A model generated the notes under the pieces. The model was not told the origin of the DNA. It was given only the letters and a program-made list of their open reading frames with translations, and searched no databases. A stretch of 64,000 bases of DNA. Source: Filifactor villosus. Its GTDB lineage: Bacteria > Bacillota > Clostridia > Peptostreptococcales > Filifactoraceae. Where the stretch lies: contig NZ_JBHSHL010000002.1 in NCBI RefSeq assembly GCF_042652965.1, forward strand, positions 1 through 64,000, given 5' to 3'. The translations under genes were made by a program, and so were the position numbers. Within the stretch, counting starts at the first letter, position 1; the number at the start of each line of letters is the position of its first letter. Below, one piece after another: positions 1 to 9,313 of this stretch.

Positions 1-164
1 CTCCTCTGTTTTATACGAGTATCTCATATTTTTTACGTTTTGTAAAGTATTGCGTAGACACGCTCTAGGAGGACTTGGATTTACTTTGAAAAATCAGGTG
101 CTGCAGTTAAATTATAGAAGTAAAAAACGGATCAGAACTTTCAAAAAATATATCTCCAACACTT

Positions 165-332
165 GTTTGAGAATGATGTAATTTCATAGGTGATCAAAAC
201 ATTGTCCTCAATTGACAGTCTGGCGGAACAGTTTGAGAATGATGTAATTTCATAGGTGATCAAAACTATATTACTCCCGATATCAGCTTGTATATGGTTT
301 TAGAATGATGTGATTTCATAGATGATCAAGAT
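165..332 (+). CRISPR. Short CRISPR array, type II-like repeat
   Basis: Two identical 36-bp repeats (165-200 and 231-266) beginning GTTTGAGAATGATG and ending GATCAAAAC are separated by 30-bp spacers (201-230, 267-296). A third, degenerate copy follows at 297-332, starting GTTTTAG and ending in GATCAAGAT. The decayed copy at the right end implies that transcription and the leader run from the left. The repeat style (36 bp, GTTT start, AAAC end) is typical of Cas9 systems. No cas gene lies in the window, so any cas genes would be to the left. Confidence 0.88.
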
Positions 333-382
333 GACAACCGTTTAAACAGAAAGACTCTATATATTCAACGAACTTCACACAT

Positions 383-420
383 AAAAAAGGACCCTGCGTT
401 AAAGCTTCGAGTCCTTTTTT
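383..420 (+). terminator. Intrinsic terminator after CRISPR array
   Basis: AAAAAAGGAC pairs with GTCCTTTTTT around a 17-base loop and is followed by further T residues. It may end the pre-crRNA transcript. Confidence 0.7.
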
Positions 421-434
421 CTTGATCTGTTTTA

Positions 435-535
435 TACTATTATCTATTAGAATTGACAGGTTCGATGCTTTGAAAGCATAAGATTTTCAGCAATTGTATA
501 TTCTGTATACCCGGCATTTCAAACGGAGAATAGTA
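435..535. repeat. Repeat family C copy 1
   Basis: A 101-bp element starting TACTATTATC and ending GAATAGTA. The internal part (AATTGACAGG, TTTGAAAGCAT, TTCTGTATACCCGG) recurs at 7172-7284, 20191-20294, 34868-34980 and 54346-54436. Flanks are TTA on the left and CCA on the right. Confidence 0.7.
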
Positions 536-586
536 CCATATATCATTTTTATGTCTTTCCTTTGCTTTGCTATCCATCCACCCTTT

Positions 587-1084
587 TTAGAATGGGGAGA
601 AGCTGTTGTCGAACCAAATGTTCATCTGTGCGTTTTTGACTTGCTCGGCAAACGAGTCTCTGTGTTTAATCTCCCAATTGGACAGAGCCTTTAACAATTT
701 TTTCGCTTTTTCGTCTTCCGTCTTCTCGGCCGCCGCCTTGTAGTATTTTGCAAAATCGTCCTCCATGCTGTAGGCCATTCTCAAAATAGGAAGGTCCGCC
801 ATATCATACTCGAGGGATACGCCTTCCAGAGCCTTACTTCCGGTTTTGATAATGCTGTTACCCTCTTCCGCCTCCAAGTCAATCTCCGCAAGATCTCCTG
901 TCTGCTCCAAGGATTCCACCTGTTTTTTAAGCATTTCGTAATGTCCGATCTCCATCTCGGACAACTCTTCAAACAAGGCCTTGATCGTAGGATTGCTTAC
1001 CTTGTCGCGATACAGAGAGTAAAACTCCTGTGCTCTTTTTTCCATATTCATCGCATACTTCAAAATTTCAATATTCGTGTTCAT
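587..1084 (-). CDS. Ferritin-like/rubrerythrin-family protein
   Basis: A 165-residue protein of two helical pairs with the di-iron signature of ferritin-like proteins. MEKRAQEFY near residue 14 and EMEIGHYEML near residue 43 supply the first E and ExxH. MAYSMEDDFAKYY and NWEIKHRDSF supply the second pair. There is no C-terminal rubredoxin CxxC domain, so it is a short rubrerythrin-type protein, probably for peroxide or iron handling in the cytoplasm. The ATG at 1084 is preceded by AAAAGGGGGACGTA. An upstream in-frame extension exists but has no ribosome site. Substrate not determined. Confidence 0.82.
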   Translation of the reverse strand: MNTNIEILKYAMNMEKRAQEFYSLYRDKVSNPTIKALFEELSEMEIGHYEMLKKQVESLEQTGDLAEIDLEAEEGNSIIKTGSKALEGVSLEYDMADLPILRMAYSMEDDFAKYYKAAAEKTEDEKAKKLLKALSNWEIKHRDSFAEQVKNAQMNIWFDNSFSPF

Positions 1085-1196
1085 TACGTCCCCCTTTTTT
1101 GCAACTGCACATCCAAATAAAACGTTACTGTATTTATTATACCATATTCTGTCTTTCAAATACAGAAGAAGACTTTCTAAAATTTTAAGCAGATGC

Positions 1197-1331
1197 CTCA
1201 TACTTCGAAAAATCAGCATAAAACCGATTTTACACGAAGGATGAAACTTTTGAAAATATTGATATGACAGGTCTTCGTGTTTTATGAAACCGCAGAAAAA
1301 TCATAAACCTGCCTTTGTTCGGTATCTTCAT
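1197..1331. repeat. Repeat family B copy
   Basis: It contains the family core CGAAAAATCAGCATAAAACC, ACGAAGGATGAAA, TTGATATGACA and TGCCTTTGTTCGGTATC. The outer end near 1197 is eroded. Confidence 0.65.
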
Positions 1332-1563
1332 AAGATAATCAATGTCGTTTCTTTTTTTGAGGGTTTTATAATATTTGGGGTATATAAATTTAGATATCCT
1401 TTTGGATAAGATTAGATAAGAAATCAAAGTTCTTCCCCTGAAACACACTCGATCCATGGAAGTGTACGTACTTCAAAAAACGACACATACTTGGTTTTGA
1501 TCGACGAAAAACTTTTGGAATCATTGCTGTGAACGATTTTTGTGTGTTTTGAATTCACAGTGA

Positions 1564-1590
1564 GATCAGGAGTGCAGTGTTGTCCTGATC
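1564..1590. promoter_or_regulatory. Perfect 8-bp inverted repeat before ABC exporter
   Basis: GATCAGGA and TCCTGATC are separated by 11 bases, 48 bp before the exporter start codon, with no T-run after. It could be a repressor operator (MarR or similar) or a leader hairpin. No regulator gene adjoins it, so this is inference. Confidence 0.4.
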
Positions 1591-1638
1591 CCAAAACCGT
1601 AATAATATGGTTCGTTCATATACCACAAGGAGATTTTT

Positions 1639-3369
1639 ATGAGAGAGATGTTAAAAGAGTTTTTGAGCTTCAAACGTTATATCGCCCTGGTATTTCTATC
1701 GGCAGTCGGTTCCGTGCTTTCGACCCTGGCACTCCCGATGTACCTGTCACGCATCATCAACACGGCTATTCCGAACGGAGATATGGGTTCGGTCCTCTCT
1801 ATCGGCGCTCTTATGCTGGCCTTTGTTCCCGCAGGGATCTTATGCTCCGTTCTGATGGGATACTTCGCGGCCAAGGTCTCCGTAGGAATAGGAAGAAACC
1901 TCAGAAACAGGGTCTTCAAAAAGGTTCAGGAGTTTTCAGAAATGGAGTTCGATAAGATTTCGACCTCTTCTCTGATTACACGCACGACCAATGATGTGAT
2001 GCAGGTACAGACCTTCCTCAACATCCTGCTGCGCATTTCCTTGATGGCGCCCTTTATGGCAGTAGGAGGGATCGTGATGTCTCTTGCAAAGAGTGTGAAG
2101 TTGTCGATGGTCCTTCTGGTTTCCATGCCCCTTCTTCTCGCCTTTGTCTTTGTTATGGGAAGCAGGATCATGCCCCTTTCCACATCAATGCAGGAGTATC
2201 TCGATGAGATCAATCTCGTGATCCGCGAGAAACTCACAGGTATCCGCGTAGCCAGAACCTTCGGCACCGAGGTCTACGAAGAAGAACGCTTCAAGAAGGT
2301 CAACGAAACCTTTATGCATAAATCCGTCCGCCTTCACACCCTAATGTCGGTACTCATGCCCGGGCTCAACCTGATCCTGTACGGAACGACCTTGGTCCTG
2401 CTTGCATTTGGGGGATTGCAGATCCTCGGCGGAACCTCTCTTCCCGTGGGAGATATCATCGCCATCGTCCAATATGTGATGCAGATCATGATGTCGGTAC
2501 TGATGATGTCCATGGTGTTTTTGGTCTATCCGAGGGCGGCAGTCTCTTCCAAAAGGATCAATGAGGTTCTCACCATCAACCCGTTCATCTCCAACGTCCA
2601 AAATCCTGTCACACAGACAAGTTTAAAGGGCCATGTCTCGTTTCGCAACGTCAGTTTTACCTTCCCCGATGCAAAGTCCCCCGTGCTCAAAGACATCTCC
2701 TTTGATTCACGTCCGGGAGAGGTTACGGCTATCATCGGTTCGACGGGTTCGGGCAAGTCTACCCTTATCAACCTCATCCCCCGCTTCTATGACGTTCAGT
2801 GCGGAGAAGTCCTCGTTGACGGGATCAACGTCAAAGAGATGGATCTTTACACACTCAGAAACAAGATCGGCCTTGTTCCTCAAAAAACCTTTTTGTTCAA
2901 GGGGAGCATCGCCCAAAACGTCACCTGCGGAAACAAGACCTGCACGAAAGAAGACATCGAACAGGCTCTTCGAGTCGCTCAGGCCTATGACTTTGTTATG
3001 GACAAAGAAGAAGGATTGGAGACCCTGATCACCCAAGGGGCGACAAACATCTCCGGAGGGCAAAAACAGCGACTTTCCATCGCTCGAGCCTTGACAAAAA
3101 AACCCTCCATCTATATTTTCGATGACAGTTTTTCCGCCCTGGACTTCAAGACTGATGCTGCCCTGCGTAAGGCCTTACTGAAAGAGGCTCGAAATGCAAG
3201 TGTAATCCTCGTAGCTCAGAGAGTCAGTACCATCAAGGATGCCGATCAGATCCTCGTCCTGGAGAACGGGCACTGCGTGGGAAGAGGCAGGCACGAAGAT
3301 CTGATCAAGCATTGCAAAGTCTATCAAGAGATCGTATACTCGCAGTTGAGCAAAGAGGAGGTGCAATAA
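1639..3369 (+). CDS. ABC exporter half-transporter (degenerate-site subunit)
   Basis: A 576-residue fused transporter. Six membrane helices fill residues 1-310 and an ATPase domain follows from about 330. Visible motifs are Walker A GSTGSGKST, signature ISGGQKQR and Walker B IYIFDD. The residue after the Walker B aspartate is Asp instead of the usual catalytic Glu, as in the degenerate site of heterodimeric exporters such as TM287/288 and BmrCD. AAGGAG lies 6 bases before the ATG. The stop codon overlaps the next start (TAATG), so the two subunits are translationally coupled. It probably exports drugs, peptides or lipids; substrate unknown. Confidence 0.9.
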   Translation: MREMLKEFLSFKRYIALVFLSAVGSVLSTLALPMYLSRIINTAIPNGDMGSVLSIGALMLAFVPAGILCSVLMGYFAAKVSVGIGRNLRNRVFKKVQEFSEMEFDKISTSSLITRTTNDVMQVQTFLNILLRISLMAPFMAVGGIVMSLAKSVKLSMVLLVSMPLLLAFVFVMGSRIMPLSTSMQEYLDEINLVIREKLTGIRVARTFGTEVYEEERFKKVNETFMHKSVRLHTLMSVLMPGLNLILYGTTLVLLAFGGLQILGGTSLPVGDIIAIVQYVMQIMMSVLMMSMVFLVYPRAAVSSKRINEVLTINPFISNVQNPVTQTSLKGHVSFRNVSFTFPDAKSPVLKDISFDSRPGEVTAIIGSTGSGKSTLINLIPRFYDVQCGEVLVDGINVKEMDLYTLRNKIGLVPQKTFLFKGSIAQNVTCGNKTCTKEDIEQALRVAQAYDFVMDKEEGLETLITQGATNISGGQKQRLSIARALTKKPSIYIFDDSFSALDFKTDAALRKALLKEARNASVILVAQRVSTIKDADQILVLENGHCVGRGRHEDLIKHCKVYQEIVYSQLSKEEVQ

Positions 3370-5150
3370 TGCAGAAACCATCCATACGCTTTACACCGGT
3401 TTTCGGACGTCTGTTTCAGTTTATGAGACCTTACCGGAACCCTCTCCTTCTTTCGATTGTCTTGGCAGTCCTTGCAGCTTTCTTCAGCAGTCTGGGTCCC
3501 TTTATCCTAGGACGTGCCACGGATGCCCTGCTCGATCTAAAGGTTGCGGGAGAAGTATCCAAGGACGCAGTCTCCCACTTTGTTACAATGCTGTGTCTCT
3601 TTGGGGGAGTCTACCTCCTCTACGCCTCACTGAAATTCCTGAGCTCGAAGATCCTAGTCCGAGTCTCCCAAAAGACGATCTTTGATCTACGCTCCCAAGT
3701 GGATGCCAAGTTGAAAAAGCTTCCTCTAAACTACTTTGACACTAATACCTATGGGGATGTTTTGAGCAGGATCACCAATGATGTCGATATCGTTTCCAAT
3801 AGCCTTCAACAGAGTTTGGAACAGTTTATCACGTCCATCGTCACTGTGATCTGTATCCTAACTATGATGTTGTGGATCAATCCGATCCTGACCCTGATCG
3901 GTGTGCTTACCATCCCTCTTTCAATGGTCGTATCTATGACGATTGTAAAATCCTCCCGGAAACACTTCTCCGAGCAGCAGGAGAAACTCGGTACTTTGAA
4001 CGGTTATGTCGAAGAAATTTATACAGGCCACAGCATCGTAAGTGCCTTTAACGCGCAACAGGAGGTCATCTCTGCCTTCGAGAAACAAAATGACGACCTG
4101 TACCGAAGCGCTTGGAAGGCACAGTTTCTATCCAGTACTCTGATGCCGATCACTCAGGGGATGAGTAACCTCGGTTATGTAGCTGTTGTCGTCGTAAGCG
4201 GTTGGCTGGTCATCAACGGTAGGATGAGCATAGGGATGATCCAATCCTTCATCCAATATCTGAGACAGTTTTCTCAACCGATCATCCAGACGGTTCAGAT
4301 CGCAAACATTCTTCAATCCGCTGCAGCTGCAGCATCTCGAGTTTTTGACTTCTTGGATGAAGAAGAGGAACTGCCCGATCACTATCCGGCAAGATTTCCC
4401 GACAAAAAAAATGCCTTTATTGAGTTTGAGCATGTACGTTTCGGCTATTCAAGCGAAAACACTCTTATGCACGATGTCAACCTCAAGGTAGATGTCGGTC
4501 GCAAGGTCGCCATTGTAGGTCCTACCGGTGCAGGCAAGACCACTCTGGTCAATCTTCTTCTGCGCTTCTACGATGTGGAGGAGGGATCGATCAAGATCGG
4601 AGGAATCGATATCTGGGAAATGAAACGCACCGACCTTCGTTCTATCTTCGGAATGGTCCTCCAAGACACTTGGCTGTTTACAGGGAGCATTATGGACAAC
4701 CTTCGTTACGGTCGCCTCGATGCCACGGATGAGGAAGTCTTTGCAGCTGCAAAGACGGCACGTGCCGACTCCTTTATCAATACCCTCCCCGGAGGATATG
4801 ACTTCCAACTGCAGGAGAACGGAGCAAACCTCGCCCAAGGTGAACGTCAGCTTTTGACCATAGCACGTGCCATCCTCTCCGACAGCCCCGTTATGATCTT
4901 GGATGAGGCGACCAGCTCTGTCGATACGAGGACGGAGGTGCTGATCCAACACGCAATGGCCAGCCTGATGAGGGGAAGGACAAGCTTCATCATCGCTCAT
5001 CGTCTTTCCACTATTAAGGATGCGGACATCATCGTCTATATGGAGGATGGAGATATCAAAGAGACGGGAAGCCACGACGAGTTGATACGAAAAAGAGGTC
5101 TATATGCCAACCTCTATAACAGCCAGTTCGATAGCGAAAATCAGGCCTAG
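3369..5150 (+). CDS. ABC exporter half-transporter (catalytic-site subunit)
   Basis: A 593-residue partner of the preceding gene, starting at an ATG that shares one base with its stop and with GAGGAGG just upstream. The membrane domain covers about 1-330. The ATPase domain has Walker A GPTGAGKTT, signature LAQGERQ (a variant of LSGGQ) and Walker B VMILDEATS with the catalytic Glu present. A canonical Glu here and Asp in the partner indicate an asymmetric heterodimer with one active ATP site. It lies in the plasma membrane. No specific cargo gene adjoins it. Confidence 0.9.
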   Translation: MQKPSIRFTPVFGRLFQFMRPYRNPLLLSIVLAVLAAFFSSLGPFILGRATDALLDLKVAGEVSKDAVSHFVTMLCLFGGVYLLYASLKFLSSKILVRVSQKTIFDLRSQVDAKLKKLPLNYFDTNTYGDVLSRITNDVDIVSNSLQQSLEQFITSIVTVICILTMMLWINPILTLIGVLTIPLSMVVSMTIVKSSRKHFSEQQEKLGTLNGYVEEIYTGHSIVSAFNAQQEVISAFEKQNDDLYRSAWKAQFLSSTLMPITQGMSNLGYVAVVVVSGWLVINGRMSIGMIQSFIQYLRQFSQPIIQTVQIANILQSAAAAASRVFDFLDEEEELPDHYPARFPDKKNAFIEFEHVRFGYSSENTLMHDVNLKVDVGRKVAIVGPTGAGKTTLVNLLLRFYDVEEGSIKIGGIDIWEMKRTDLRSIFGMVLQDTWLFTGSIMDNLRYGRLDATDEEVFAAAKTARADSFINTLPGGYDFQLQENGANLAQGERQLLTIARAILSDSPVMILDEATSSVDTRTEVLIQHAMASLMRGRTSFIIAHRLSTIKDADIIVYMEDGDIKETGSHDELIRKRGLYANLYNSQFDSENQA

Positions 5151-5200
5151 CGAACTCACACCCTGAAACTCGGATTGATTACAATCGTATCGTTAAGTTA

Positions 5201-5342
5201 GGAAGATACCGCATAATTCGAAAAAGTGGTGAAAAACCAGTTTTTCTTAAACAAATCCATTTCCAAAAGCCTGTATTTGGAATAGTTTCTACCCTTCGAG
5301 GAACAAAGGGCAAATTGTTTTGTATCTTTGTGCGGTATTTCC
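5201..5342. repeat. Repeat family B copy (subtype also seen at 54442)
   Basis: It starts GGAAGATACCGCATAATTCG and ends TTTGTGCGGTATTTCC, followed by TTAA. The middle differs from most B copies and matches the reversed copy near 54442-54576. Confidence 0.65.
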
Positions 5343-5400
5343 TTAATATCCTACAATTCAAAAGATCTGTATACAATCAATCTTCCAACAACCTCAGTAA

Positions 5401-5715
5401 AAGAAGCCTGAAAAAGGAGTCAAAATCAAACGGAAAGTAAACGGACAATTCACGAACATGCATAGAGCCAAAGACTATGCGAGGATTCGAAGTTACATTG
5501 AAACCTGTCGAAGAAACGGGATCAATGAGATGCAGGCTCTTAATACTACTATTCTTTTGAATCGTGGATATAAACAATCTGTGACCCATAGAAGACAACA
5601 TAGTTTTTCGTCATCGAAAAATAGATATATCCATACTTCTATTGAAAAATAGTATAAAAGGTTGCTGGAGAATCGCATGTATACACTAAGAGAAATCATG
5701 GAACACGACACCTAA
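5401..5715 (+). pseudogene. C-terminal remnant of a transposase (IS66-like), split by repeat A
   Basis: The frame is open from a stop at 5398-5400 and reads a basic stretch, then RAKDYARIRSYIETCRR and NGINEMQAL. This resembles the C-terminal end of IS66-type transposases. A family A repeat (5544-5654) interrupts it. After the repeat the sequence resumes as RLLENRMYTLREIMEHDT with a stop at 5713-5715. Removing the repeat and one copy of its TAA flank restores a continuous frame (ALKRLLEN). The N-terminal part is absent. Family assignment is from memory of C-terminal motifs and is uncertain. Confidence 0.6.
5544..5654. repeat. Repeat family A copy, TAA flanks
   Basis: A 111-bp element, TACTACTATTC to AATAGTA, with TAA directly before (5541-5543) and after (5655-5657). 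It contains the family core GTGGATATAAACAATCTGTG, CCATAGAAGA and TTTTTCG. Confidence 0.85.
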
Positions 5716-5746
5716 CCTGTCCCGTTTCTTTTCACGCTTATGTTTA

Positions 5747-5771
5747 GATAGCCAAAGGGCTATCTTTTTTT
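5747..5771 (+). terminator. Intrinsic terminator
   Basis: GATAGCC-aaag-GGCTATC followed by a run of T. It lies just after the transposase remnant and may be its original terminator. Confidence 0.7.
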
Positions 5772-5967
5772 GAGACTGTCAATAGTAACCTTTGTGACAA
5801 TCTCAATACAAATATCGCCCTATGTTTCTATTTTTTTGAAATCGTGCTATAATAGAATAGAGAAGATATCGACACTTTCTCCCATGGCAGTCTTATCACC
5901 CTGTGTTTGAACATCGGAACTCTGTTCCATTTATTAATAGTAGTTTATGTAATAGGAGGTATTTTTA

Positions 5968-6939
5968 TTGAAACGCTTTAGATTCACCGCACTTATCTTA
6001 TCAACTCTACTGTTTGTATCCTCGACAGGTTTGAGCGCATTTGCGACAAATAAGCCAAGCGAAAACAAATCTTCCAACCAACCGGCGACATCCCAAGATT
6101 CTTCCAAAGACAACCTTCCTTCTCCGGAATCATTTGGAAACGATCCGGAAGCCATCGGGAAGGAAGTATCGGATTCCGCAGTCGTCGACCAGGTTACGGG
6201 CGAGCTTAAGGAAGGCGATACCACAACACCTGATTCTTCAAACAATGCAGAACTGGACACTGCAGCGGAGTTGACCATCATCGAAAGTTTAGATCAGGAA
6301 TTCTACAACCCTACACCCAAACCCGAAGCAGCCCCGAAAAAAAATGGACCCATCCAGCTGGGACGTGGAATATCCAACTATTCGGATTCCTCGTCCAACC
6401 GAAAATACAACATCAAGAAGGCCGCAGGGGTTTTGAACGGCAAAGTCATCAAGCCCGGAGAAGTCTTTGACTTTAACCGTGTCATCGGTCCCGCAGGTAA
6501 GTCATCCGGTTACAAAAACGCCAAAGTCATCTTGGACGGAGACTTTGTGGACGGTTATGGCGGAGGCATCTGTCAGGTATCTTCAACCTTGTTCAATGCA
6601 GCTCTTCAAAGCGGAATTGATGTTCCGGACAGAAAAAATCACTCTTTAAAGATCTCATATCTGCCGGCAGGATATGACGCCGCTGTAAGTTACGGACATC
6701 TGAATCTCAAACTTAAAAACACATATAAAGTCCCTGTTAAAATCAAAGCAACGGCCAACAACAGTACGATCACGATTGACCTGGTTGCTCTGCAAGACAC
6801 CCCGAAGCGTGTTGTTTCGCTTACTCGTACCAAAAACGGAAAAAACTCCTATCTGTTGAGTAGAACCATCAAGGAAAACAATAAGATTATCAAGAAAGAC
6901 TCCTTCCGTTCCATCTATCGTGAACGTTTGCAACAGTAG
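5968..6939 (+). CDS. VanW-family exported protein
   Basis: A 323-residue protein starting at TTG, with AGGAGG eight bases upstream. An N-terminal signal peptide (KRF then a hydrophobic run ending near SAFA) is followed by a Ser/Asn/Glu-rich low-complexity linker to about residue 115. The VanW domain follows, with FDFNRVIGPAG, GYGGGICQVSSTL and NHSLKISYLPAGYDAAV. VanW proteins occur in some vancomycin clusters, but most, like this one, stand alone. The biochemical role is unknown; a cell-wall role is likely. It ends at a strong terminator. Confidence 0.85.
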   Translation: MKRFRFTALILSTLLFVSSTGLSAFATNKPSENKSSNQPATSQDSSKDNLPSPESFGNDPEAIGKEVSDSAVVDQVTGELKEGDTTTPDSSNNAELDTAAELTIIESLDQEFYNPTPKPEAAPKKNGPIQLGRGISNYSDSSSNRKYNIKKAAGVLNGKVIKPGEVFDFNRVIGPAGKSSGYKNAKVILDGDFVDGYGGGICQVSSTLFNAALQSGIDVPDRKNHSLKISYLPAGYDAAVSYGHLNLKLKNTYKVPVKIKATANNSTITIDLVALQDTPKRVVSLTRTKNGKNSYLLSRTIKENNKIIKKDSFRSIYRERLQQ

Positions 6940-6954
6940 TTGTTTTAACCTAAC

Positions 6955-6990
6955 AAAAGACTCTCCTGAATATTCAAGGAGAGTCTTTTT
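6955..6990 (+). terminator. Intrinsic terminator after vanW-like gene
   Basis: AAAAGACTCTCCT pairs with AGGAGAGTCTTTT around a short loop, with a T-run. Confidence 0.85.
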
Positions 6991-7056
6991 CAGTATTTCT
7001 TTCTCTACTGTCTTTTTTGATTTTTCAACAATATATATGGATGAATCTTCATATTA

Positions 7057-7168
7057 TACTATTCTTCGTTTGGGTTATGGATATAAACAATTTGTGGCTC
7101 ATAGAAGATAAAACCATTTTTCGCGGGTTGAAAAACAGATATATCCATACTTCTATTGAAAAATAGTA
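7057..7168. repeat. Repeat family A copy, TTA flanks
   Basis: TACTATTC to AATAGTA, 112 bp, with TTA at 7054-7056 and 7169-7171. Confidence 0.85.
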
Positions 7169-7171
7169 TTA

Positions 7172-7284
7172 TACCGTTATTTGTTCAAATTGACAGATTG
7201 AACGCTTGGAAAAAGCGAGTCATTCAAATTATTTTTCAACAATTCCATATTCTGTATCCCTGTTATTTCAAACAAGACAAGGTA
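7172..7284. repeat. Repeat family C copy, TTA flanks
   Basis: It starts directly after the TTA that ends the preceding A element and is itself followed by TTA (7285-7287). The internal TTGACAGATTGAACGCTT and ATTCTGTATCCC match other C copies. The left terminus is diverged. Confidence 0.65.
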
Positions 7285-7289
7285 TTAAA

Positions 7290-7430
7290 GGAGATACCGC
7301 ACAATTCCCAAAAATAGATCAAAACCTCTTTCATACAAAAAACAAACTTGTTGAAAGTGCTCCCGTCACAAAATTTTTGCGCTGTATAAAACAACGGCAA
7401 AATCAAGATGCGGCTTTTTGCGGTGTTGTC
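7290..7430. repeat. Repeat family B copy (divergent)
   Basis: It begins GGAGATACCGCACAATTC and ends near TTTGCGGTGTTGTC. The middle is divergent. Confidence 0.5.
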
Positions 7431-7434
7431 TTAG

Positions 7435-7571
7435 GGCGATACCGCATAATTCGAAAAATCGGCATAAACCCCATCTTATAAGAAGGATGAAATTCTTAAA
7501 AATATTGATATGACAGCGTTTTTGTTTTATAACATCGAAGGGAAATCGGAAGTTTGCCTTTGTGTGATGTT
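7435..7571. repeat. Repeat family B copy
   Basis: GGCGATACCGCATAATTCG at the left, then GAAGGATGAAATTCTT, ATTGATATGACA and GTTTGCCTTTGTG. The right end is eroded. Confidence 0.7.
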
Positions 7572-7828
7572 TCTTAATAACGAAAGAAAAACCACATAAT
7601 TCAAAACCTTAGAGCAGAGTCCGTTTCGCAGGAAAAACAATGTTTATGAAAACACTCGTCTCATGCTATTCTCCGAAGTATGATTATATCAACACCAGAA
7701 CGTGCAAAGATTCGTTGTGTTGACCATAGAATAAAGCCTATTATTATCAACGGTTCAAATGGATAATAGCATCACAAGTCCTTGCACATTTGCCGAAAAG
7801 ACAAAAATGCATCATTTCATTTTTACTA

Positions 7829-8539
7829 TCAGTCCCGTGCCCCTTCTTCTACAACTTCTTCCTTGTCCTGCTCCGTGATCTGATAGAGGATGTTCTGCAT
7901 ACGCTCATCTGTGTTTGCAATAATGTTCGCACATTCTCGCAGCTGTTCCTTGATCTCCTCCGAATTTTTGATCTCTTTCTTGTACCTCAGATGATGTTCC
8001 AAACTCGCCCAAAAATCCATCGCGATCGTCCTTATCTGAAGCTCCGCACGCACACACTCCTTATGGCACGAAAAATAAATCGGAACCTCTACAATCATAT
8101 GGTAGCTTCGATATCCGTTTGGTTTCGGATTTTTGATATAATCCTTTATCTCCAAAACCGTAACATCGTCCTGACTTCTCATCATCTCTGCCAAATCATA
8201 GATATCGTCGATAAAAGAACAGATGATGCGTACTCCCGCAACATCGTTGAGGTTCTTCTCCATCGATTCCACGGATACGGGCCAGTTTCTCCTTCGCAGC
8301 TTTTCGATCGTGCTCAAAGGATCTTTTACCCTGGTTTTTATCATCTTAATGGGGTTTCTGTCACTATGTAAAGACATCTCATCATTGAGAATCTCGAGTT
8401 TCGCCTTGATCTCCTTGATGACACACTGATACTTCAGGATCGATTCCTTGTACTCACGAGCCTGTTTGTAGAACTCTCCGATATCCTTGGGCATCGGCAG
8501 CGTATTAAACACCGTACTGTTTAACTCATAATCATACAT
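7829..8539 (-). CDS. Small alarmone synthetase (RelA/SpoT-domain, (p)ppGpp synthetase)
   Basis: A 236-residue protein holding only a RelA/SpoT synthetase domain. Seen in order: a basic nucleotide-binding stretch (IEKLRRRNWP), the metal-site region VAGVRIICSF, the loop NPKPNGYRSYHMIVEVP, and AELQIRT...DFWASLEHHLRY near the C-terminal end. There is no hydrolase (HD) domain and no TGS/ACT region, so this is a RelQ/YjbM-type small synthetase making (p)ppGpp from GTP/GDP and ATP in the cytosol. GGGGAGG and AAGG lie upstream of the ATG. It is monocistronic between repeat-rich gaps. Confidence 0.9.
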   Translation of the reverse strand: MYDYELNSTVFNTLPMPKDIGEFYKQAREYKESILKYQCVIKEIKAKLEILNDEMSLHSDRNPIKMIKTRVKDPLSTIEKLRRRNWPVSVESMEKNLNDVAGVRIICSFIDDIYDLAEMMRSQDDVTVLEIKDYIKNPKPNGYRSYHMIVEVPIYFSCHKECVRAELQIRTIAMDFWASLEHHLRYKKEIKNSEEIKEQLRECANIIANTDERMQNILYQITEQDKEEVVEEGARD

Positions 8540-8702
8540 ATATACCTTCGCCTCCCCTATCTCATCTTTCTATTATTATACCCCTTTTTCAAAAATTGGG
8601 AAACGTTTGCTTGACAAAAATACCGAATTAATTGAAAAAATAAGCCCGAAAATAAAGGTGAATTGTCAGAAAAAATAAATCCGTATTCTCAAGAGTAAGT
8701 AA

Positions 8703-8813
8703 TACTATTTTTCAATAGAAGTGTGGATATATCTATTTTTCAATGACGAAAAACTATGTTGTCTTCTATAGCTCACAGATTGTTTATATCCACTATTCAA
8801 AAGAATAGTAGTA
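8703..8813. repeat. Repeat family A copy (reverse), TAA flanks
   Basis: TACTATTTTTCAATAGAAG to GAATAGTAGTA, with TAA at 8700-8702 and 8814-8816. Confidence 0.85.
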
Positions 8814-9033
8814 TAAAACTCTCCGATAGAAGTGTACTTATGTCCGATCCTACAAGTATAAAAATCCATTTTGTCCCCCTAGAATGAAAACCTATCACTA
8901 TCAATAATCCGAATAGATAACAGTACAAGGCTTGTATTCAGTAGAAAAAGAGAACCATCCGGCACCGGTCAAAAAACGTGATGGGAGCGGTGTTATATGA
9001 AAAATAAAGTATTTTTAAACTTTGATATTGCAA

Positions 9034-9176
9034 GGAAAACACCGCACAATTCAAAAAAACCAGTATAAAATCACTGTATAGGAATACTGAGTTTCTCAGA
9101 ATAAATGATCCGACAAACGTTCATTGTTTGTGAACTCAAAGGGACATTGTGATCTTGGCTTTGTGCGGTATTATCC
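9034..9176. repeat. Repeat family B copy
   Basis: GGAAAACACCGCACAATTC at the left end and TTTGTGCGGTATTATCC at the right end. Confidence 0.65.
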
Positions 9177-9313
9177 AAACTCTCTCTTCTCTGCAGAACA
9201 ACAGTAAAAACACGATATCCCTGTATTTTTTAAGTTTTAGTATCAAGCAGATAATCACAGAAAAAGCACTCTCCCCAAACCTCTCGGAAAGCGCTTATTT
9301 CTTGAACACCTTA

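Noticed and set aside
1..430. tracrRNA next to the CRISPR array
   Set aside because: No stretch complementary to the repeat's first half was found on either strand outside the repeats themselves.
7206..7481. 91-codon open frame
   Set aside because: It runs through family C and B repeats and has no supporting features.
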